Source: Chelonoidis abingdonii
Lineage: Eukaryota; Chordata; Testudines; Testudinidae
Direction: 5' to 3'
Assembly: GCF_003597395.2 (NCBI RefSeq)
Contig: NC_133790.1
Span: 24,136,572-24,200,571, forward strand
Length of the DNA: 64,000 bases
This document shows positions 58,018-64,000 of the stretch, piece after piece. Position numbers and translations under genes: made by a program. Numbering within the stretch: position 1 is the stretch's first letter; every line of letters begins with the position of its first letter. The notes under the pieces are model-generated. The model was given only the letters and a program-made list of their open reading frames with translations. It searched no databases and was not told where the DNA came from.

Positions 58018-59394
58018 CTAGAGAATACTGAGAGTTCTGAAGTAACACTGGTTAGTTATGGAAGAGAAATGGACATGGCATGGTGACCACTGGATTTGAT
58101 GCACCTGGTTACTGAAGCCCTGAGGCTTCCCTTGTTGCACTTAAATAAATGTCATGACCACAAATGTCATGACCACCAAACACTGGAAATCGTAAAATGC
58201 CAAATGCCCTTGGTTATGGCCTATGTACTGCCCACGCCATATTCCCAAGCAGGACTTTTGAACAGATCTTTGGCTGAAGATCAGGCTCCCTCCACAGAGA
58301 ATCCATCTCAGGTTTTACACAGTGCCCAGTGCATGCTGGAGTATTCATTGCATTAACTAACCACCTAGAGGTCTTCACTACACTAGGGATTCTTTGTAAT
58401 GATTTCCCCTTGCTGCTGACACTGGTGTGACACTGTTGGTAATATTGAGGGAGCCCCAAGGCCTGCAGTCAGGAAAGCTCTGACCACAAACTTAACATTA
58501 AGCATGTGCTTCAGCACCATTCCCGAATGGGCTGGTTTCCTGAATCCAGCCCCTAGCGTAAAGGCTCTCATGACTGCTGGAGCTTAATAAAACTGAACTC
58601 TTAGACAATGTCCAATTTACAGGCACTACGGACTAGCAATCGCACTGCTAGCTACAGTAGTTAAAACTGACAGCTGCGGCAAGAGGCTAGATAAAGATCT
58701 AAACCATGGCAGAAGGAGAGGACTCAGCTAAACCAGCCCCCAATAACGCTGCAATCTAAAAATCAATAGAGCTTCTCTATGGCACTATTGTCCAACAAGA
58801 GAAATTAAAAAAAATAAATTCTGTGGGCGTAAAGAGAGATTAGACAGTTCAGCAGTTTGCAGGGGTCTATGCCGAGGAAGGTGAAGGGTTATGGGGAGTA
58901 GCTGGGAGAGAGCTCAGACAAAAGTAGACTCTTCATGTCGTTGGGGTGATTGGGTTAGGAGAGGGTACAGGGCTCAACACAAAGAACAGGAGCTGGGTAG
59001 ACTAGACTCCTTAGGTTTGGATATTGTAGTTGGATCCAGCCAAGCAGAGCTCCATTGACTTCTCGATCAGGGCCTGACACTGGCCAGCAAAATGTTTTCT
59101 GGGTTAGAGGCCAGCAAGGACGCACTTACGAACCATTCATTTATTTCTGCTTTACAAGCTGTTTGTTGTTAAAACTTTTCAATCTGGATACCTACTGAAT
59201 ACACCACCTAAGCAAATCATCTATGAAATCACACATCCGAGTGTTGATAGCAGGGCTGTGAGATCAGACAGAGCCGTTATCAGAGACAAGAGTACCGATT
59301 CAGGGACCCAGCAGGACTCTTGGTCCTAAATTCAAACCAAATCTGAATCAGGCACTTGTGAGACTTAAATCAAGACTTGGCGTCTTTCTAAAAA
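58018..59394. other. no recognised gene
   Basis: A 12-bp tandem pair 'atgtcatgacca' (58149-58175) and a small scrap 'aagcatgtgcttcagcacca' near 58500 are the only notable items. No exon is recognised. Confidence 0.4.
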
Positions 59395-59515
59395 AAACCA
59401 CTCTAGCTCAGCCAGAAGTTATGGGCCTGGTGCAGAAATGCTTGGGTGCAGTTCTCTGGCTCTGTTATGCAGGGAGGCAGACTAGATGATCACAGTGTTT
59501 TACGATCTATGAATC
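59395..59515 (+). mobile_element. CR1 LINE 3' end
   Basis: Plus-strand 'aggcagactagatgatcaca', then 'gtgttttacgatctatgaat' at the terminus. It is the 3' end of the CR1 subfamily ending in 'ctatgaat'. The preceding 'tgttatgcagggaggc' supports it. Confidence 0.8.
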
Positions 59516-60568
59516 CAAAGAAGTTTTGACTTAATTTTCAATTTCCTACCAAATGTAGAGCACATTTGCGGGTGGAGGTGGATAATTCTCCTTCTGCCTC
59601 TGCAGACAGGATCTTCTTATCTGTGGAGGGGCAGTTGGTTCTGTTGCACAATAGGGAAGCTAGAAACAGAGACAGTCACGGACCCATGTTGCCCGAGACT
59701 CAGTTATGCAAAGGCTATCTGCATGGCATCACTGAGGCTGCTTTGTAGGGTGACAGTAGGCTGGGGAGAAACAAGAATAGGATTGTCGCTGTCAGTCCTC
59801 CAGTTCTGCCCCTCACTCTTTCAGATTACACACACACACCCCGACACCAGAGTATGGAGGCTACTCTAGACGTTGTACCAGAGTAGCTTCTGCAGAAGAT
59901 CTCCATTGTCACTTTGCAGTCTTTAGGAAAGGTTTTCTCTCTCACATCCAATAAGTCTCCAGCGTCCAGCAAAGCTAACAAGGCTGAGCACTGGACCCAG
60001 AAGGACATTCTCATGGTATTTCTCGTCCCAAGCAGAAGCAACAAGTACCAAAACCTTTGCAAGAAGTTCTCATCTGGTGATATCTCTGGCTCAGTTTTCC
60101 AGAGGCCTGGATAAGTATTTTAGGTGGAGCGTCCCCATCAGAATCAACTCGTAGCTCCCGATCTTCTAGTGTCCCCCTCCCACTAGCTATGACCCAGACT
60201 CAGCACACAGCATGTCCTGGAAGCCACAGGCAGCGGTCCTAAACTGCAACTGCATGGACTGTAAGGCATGGACCCTTAATGCTGCTTTGGTTTTGTTCGT
60301 TGGATTGTGTCCGTCTCACCCTACGGCAGTTGCACACTTATTTTTAAATCCACTGGGCCATATCCTGCTCTCATTAACACCAGGCTGAATCTGTCAGTAA
60401 ATGTGACTTACAACTGCATTAGAAAGACATATTTAACATGGCAATGCCTGAGCAGCCTACAAGCAGTGGCATCACCGCTGAAGTGGATATGCTTCATTGG
60501 CCTGGGACAGGTGTGTTAGCTACTCACTGCTGGCACTCTGGGCTTGCAGTCACAGGAGCTAGTAGGCA
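59516..60568. other. no recognised gene
   Basis: A short CA run at about 59829-59838. Nothing else is recognised. Confidence 0.4.
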
Positions 60569-60573
60569 CACCT

Positions 60574-61020
60574 TGTCATAAATAGATAGCTAAGGGTTAA
60601 TGTTTCTTTTACCTGTAAAGGGTTAACAAAGAGAACCAAACACCTGACCAGAGGACCAATCAGGAAACTGGATTTTTCAAAGCTCAGGGGAAGGGGACTT
60701 ATTTTGGTCTGTGTTTTGTCCGGCCTCTCAGTTAGAGAGGGATCTTTTCTATTCTTGTAAGCTTCTAATCTTCAGTTTCAAAGTTGGTCAGTACAAGGTA
60801 GAAAAAACATCTGTTATTGTTTTTTTTGTATTTACAATGTTGTAGTTGTGGAATGTTAAATTGTATCATCTTTTTGAATAAGGTGTTTATTATATTTTTT
60901 ATTAAGTAATAGCCCTGTGTATTGTCAACTTGATGCAGAATCATATGTTCATGTGTTTTTTCGTTTCTTTATTATAAAGCTTTCTTTTTAAGACTCTTTT
61001 GGTTTTTCTCTTGGGTGGCT
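60574..61020 (+). repeat. left arm of fold-back element (LTR-like)
   Basis: Arm of about 447 bp. The TG start and the palindrome-rich 'ttacctgtaaagggttaac' lie near the outer end, and 'attataaagctttcttttt' near the inner end. It aligns in inverse orientation with 61568-61993. Confidence 0.8.
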
Positions 61021-61567
61021 GTTTTCGTATTTGGGGTTTGTTCTCTGTGGACTAGAGGAGACATGCTTCTTGGTATTGTGATGTAAGATATTGCAAACCT
61101 GGAATTTTTGCTGGTGGGCAGCGAGAGCAATCTGAGCTGGTAATTAAGCTTAGAGGGGTTCTTGCAGGCACCAGATTTACTGACGACTAAGGCGATCGTT
61201 GGGGCTTTGGACATGAAAAATTTCAGAGCGTTTTGGCTCCTCTGGCGTCTTCCCAAAACCTTCCCTGTGGGAACCCAAGACTCGAAGCCTGAGTCCTTAC
61301 CTACGGGAATATGCACCATGTCCTATCTCGCCACTCTCTCCCACCCAGACCGGTTTCCATCTCTGGCGGCTAAGCCTGATAGTACTATGTGCAATCTCTT
61401 TATACAATACAAGAAGCATGTGTCCTCTATTCACACAAAGAACCCAAGATATAAGGAAAACAGAAATGAGTTTATCTCTCTTCCCCCCCTACAACATTTT
61501 TCTCCCGCTGCTGCAGAGCTTTGACCGTGCGTAAGTCTACACAGAGTTTCCCCTCCCTTCCGTTCTT

Positions 61568-61993
61568 AGCTACCAGAGAGAAAAACTCAACGAGTCTTAA
61601 AAGAACGCTTTATAGAATAAAAGAAAAACACATGAAATGATCTCTGATCAGTTGCAATTCACGGTCTCTTATTAATAGAAAAATATGAATAACAGCCTTT
61701 ATTCATCAAAGAGATTACTATTTAACATGGTGTCACAAGCAACTAACCACTGTAAATACAAGAAAACAATAACAGGCCTATTGTTTTCTACTTTGTACTT
61801 CAACTTTGAAACTGAAAGATTAGGTTACAATAGAAAATCCCTTAATAGCTGGACAAGCTAAAGACCCAACATTCCTCCCGCTGGCTTTGAAAAATCCGGT
61901 TTCCTGATTGGTCCTCTGGTCAGGTGTTTGGTTCCCTTTGTTAACCCTTTACAGGTAAAAGAAACATTAACCCTTAGCTATCTATTTATGACA
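61568..61993 (-). repeat. right arm of fold-back element (LTR-like)
   Basis: Arm of about 426 bp, inverse of the left arm. The match is near-perfect in the outer 109 bp and loose in the inner part, where it contains blocks absent from the left arm, such as 'ggtgtcacaagcaact'. Confidence 0.8.
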
Positions 61994-63179
61994 CACCTAT
62001 CTAATATTTAAATTCTGAGGCTCTTTGCCTGGTCCCGATTAGCGTAACACTGAGTGTTCCGAGATGTCTGAGGCATGTAGATCACTGTGGCACTTTACAA
62101 ATAGTAAGCGATTATAAAGTCACAGTTAAAGCAACACAATTTGCCAACAGCTCAAGACTGTAGTCAAGGCTACGTCTAACAGAACTTGCTTTTATTACAT
62201 CACCGGTAGTTTCCTTGTCCATGGGTCCTTTGATCCCAGGTCAGGCATACACACCTCATGCGTGGACCCATTTTACAAGTGTAGGAGGCTTTATAGGAAG
62301 TTAACTCCCATGCAATGTAATGGTTCAAGTGAGGGACCCTGTGTCAGGAGATGTGTTCTATTGCAAAGCCTGCTTTGGGCTTGCTGTACAAGCAACCCCT
62401 CTGAGCTTCCAACTCCTTGTCTGTCAACTGAGGCCAGTCTCCACCTGTGTGAAGTGCTGAGAGAGCCTCAGACGAAGGGAGCTGTGTAAATGCAAATTAC
62501 AACTACTTCTCCTAACAGGAACCTACTCCTCCTGGCTGTGGGCCTGTGCGTTGCCTCAGATCCACCTCTTCTTCAATGGTCCTCTCCGCCCTCAACATTG
62601 TTCAGGTGCCAAAGTGACTTGGGCCTTCAGCCAAATTCACAGAAGTCTGTGGGGTGAGGGAAACCAAGCCCGACGAGAACCAATCTTCCTTGCTAGTCTT
62701 CAGCTAGGCACAGCCCTTCCTCCCCAAGGGTATCTTCTCTTCTGCCATACTCTCTTCAAGGCTCTTCCCATGGCCTCTGCTCAATCTCTGTCCAACCCTT
62801 CTTTGTAGGGATCATTGCATACCCCCACAGGGTGGCAGCACAGGGGAAACCCACACTCACCATCTTCTATTGATTCCCAGCCATGGGTCCCCTAAACAAT
62901 TGGGCTTTCTTCCCTTGTTGCCTCTATTCCCACCTGTCTCTCCTTTCTAGAGCCAGCTGCCCTTCCACTCCTCTGTAGAGCGCTGGCTCCCAGGGCTGCT
63001 CTACCTATAGTCCCCCTATATTAGGCTCTCACAGGTTGCTCTTATGCCCGCACTGAGCCTGGTTTTAGTTACTGCCACATGACTTCGTTCACCTGCCCGG
63101 GTGGAGGCAATGAGCCAAGCTGGGCACAGGTGCAGTTGAGCCCTCTTGTTTTCACAGCTCAGGCAACCCTAGAGGTAAA
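61994..63179. other. no recognised gene apart from one SINE
   Basis: The SINE at 62265-62495 is listed separately. A SINE-tail-like 'tgtggcactttacaaatagt' lies at 62085-62105. The rest is pyrimidine-rich and unrecognised. Confidence 0.4.
62265..62495 (+). mobile_element. MIR-like SINE
   Basis: Plus-strand core 'ggagatgtgttctattgcaa', 'ctctgagcttccaactcctt' and 'gtctgtcaactgaggcca', then the tail 'gtgtgaagtgctgagagagc' and 'agggagctgtgtaaatgcaa'. Order and spacing match MIR/CORE-type SINEs. Diverged. Confidence 0.7.
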
Positions 63180-63199
63180 AACGCCTGAACCAAGATGAA

Positions 63200-64000
63200 G
63201 TTTGATTTCTGAAATATGATAAATGAATTTAATATTCCACGAAATGTTCAGCTGGACCATTCTAATGCACGTACGGCCAAGGTGCCTCCCTTCAGCTGAA
63301 GCGTGCAATATATCAATGTTTGCTTGATTCAGATTTTGCTAAAATGCAAATAGCTGTACCACTATGATTTTTCATATTTGACAAGTAGTGCCAAGCCAAT
63401 TTACGTTCATGTAATGTGGTGTCAAAAAGTTACATTTTAAGTTTGTTTTGTTTATAACTGATTTTAAAAACAAAAGCCCAATCCTAGGTGGAACTGGTTC
63501 ATAAAAGAAAGAGATTTGCGTGTTTTGTTTTATTTTGCTTGGTAATTCACTTTGTTCTGTCTGTTACTACTTGGAACCACTTAAATCCTACTTTCTGTAT
63601 TTAATAAAATCACTTTTTACTTATTAATACCTGGGGGAGGGGAAGGGGGGAGAACAGCTGTGCATCTCTCTCTATCAGTGTTATAGAGGGCGAACAATTG
63701 ATGAGTTTACCCTGGATAAGCTTTATCCAGGGGAAACAGATTTATTTGGGGTTTGGACTCCATTGGCAGTTAAATATCTGAGCGTTAAAGACAGGAACAC
63801 TTCTGTGAGCTTACTGCATTCAGTACTGCACTTCTGTGAGCTTACTGCATTCAGTTAAGCTTGTAGTTTGTGGGATGTGGTTCAGACCTGGGTCTGTGTT
63901 TGTGGCCGGCAAGTGGGTCTGGCACGACCAGGCAGGGCTCTGGAGTCCCAGGCTGGCAGGGCAGGAAAGCAAGGGCAATAGTAGTCTTGGCATATCAGCT
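63200..64000 (+). mobile_element. LTR-type turtle repeat, cut by window end
   Basis: From memory this matches a common turtle LTR-like repeat: 'tctgttactacttggaacca', 'tatttaataaaatcactttt', 'cagtgttatagagggcgaac', 'gtttaccctggataagcttt', 'gacctgggtctgtgtttg' and 'agtagtcttggcatatcagc'. It contains an AATAAA at about 63602-63607. It carries a 31-bp-offset tandem duplication (63798-63855). It runs off the right edge, so the terminus and duplication cannot be checked. No protein is encoded in the visible part. Confidence 0.6.
63798..63855 (+). repeat. 27-bp perfect tandem duplication (31-bp period)
   Basis: The segment starting 'cacttctgtgagcttactgc' and ending 'attcagt' occurs at 63798-63824 and 63829-63855 with no difference. 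Being identical, it is recent relative to the surrounding repeat. Confidence 0.95.

Larger units (their letters stand above)
60574..61993. mobile_element. 1,420-bp fold-back element with TG...CA ends and 5-bp duplication
   Basis: Flanked by perfect 5-bp direct repeats cacct (60569-60573 and 61994-61998). It starts 'tgtcataaatagatagctaa' and ends with the exact reverse complement. The outer 109 bp (60574-60682 versus 61885-61993) differ at only 2 positions. Inversely related sequence continues inward to about 61020 and 61568, but with many substitutions and indels: shared 'tttcaaagtt', 'tgtatttaca', 'ataaagc' and 'tttttaagactc' blocks. Each arm resembles a retroviral-type LTR with a poly(A)-signal-like 'tataaagc' near its inner end. 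The two LTR-like arms therefore face each other around a spacer of about 550 bp. No gag/pol/env sequence is present. The spacer frames (61162-61524 +, 60972-61319 -) have no domain. Confidence 0.85.

Noticed and set aside
61162..61524. 120-codon frame as a retroviral or transposase gene in the fold-back element
   Set aside because: No catalytic motif, zinc finger or other domain is visible. The opposite strand has a comparable open frame.

Overview
The window looks like turtle (Testudines) nuclear DNA, most likely a gene desert or a very long intron. Three things suggest this: CR1 LINE 3' ends, MIR-like/tRNA-derived SINEs with the tails typical of turtles, and a dense set of hAT and PIF/Harbinger miniature elements whose sequences I recognise from chelonian genomes. 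The naming of turtle families is from memory and was not searched. Structural claims (target-site duplications, inverted repeats, repeat periods) were read directly from the sequence. I recognise no host protein-coding exon, rRNA, tRNA or CRISPR array. The open reading frames (up to 208 codons) are chance, low-complexity or transposon-derived. One run of 100 N (34074-34173) is an assembly gap.

Layout. 1-6 kb: a CR1 tail, MIR-like SINEs (one split by an 88-bp TAA-flanked miniature element) and a 358-bp hAT miniature element. 6.1-7.0 kb: a 5'-truncated CR1 split by a 155-bp hAT miniature element. 7-20 kb: mostly unique sequence with scattered SINEs and two stretches that look like conserved regulatory DNA (9.06-9.32 and 15.78-16.32 kb). 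20-34 kb: CR1 fragments of both orientations, SINEs, a degenerate 36-bp tandem array (21.2-21.4 kb) and a hAT element at 28.5 kb. 34.8-39.9 kb: a decayed autonomous-type PIF/Harbinger region, with a broken transposase on the minus strand, remains of a Myb/SANT-type accessory gene on the plus strand, and convergent poly(A) signals between them. 40-45 kb: palindromic AT-rich repeats and a long minus-strand CR1.

45.4-46.4 kb: a hAT-type element with a perfect 8-bp target-site duplication. Its interior has expanded into 18 full copies plus a partial copy of an indel-free 40-bp minisatellite. 49.6-52.4 kb: a nest of elements containing a solo LTR (50616-51772) with a perfect 5-bp duplication. 54-58 kb: a cluster of GGGTATGTCTACAC-type and other inverted-repeat miniature elements. 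60.6-62.0 kb: a 1,420-bp fold-back element bounded by TG...CA and a perfect 5-bp duplication. Its arms are about 430-450 bp, with outer 109 bp that are nearly identical and inner parts that are clearly diverged. 63.2-64 kb: an LTR-like turtle repeat running off the window.

There is no operon-like co-operation of genes. The biology visible here is transposon ecology: nested insertions whose order can be read, minisatellite birth inside a DNA transposon, and a dead two-gene Harbinger element that could once have mobilised related miniature elements.
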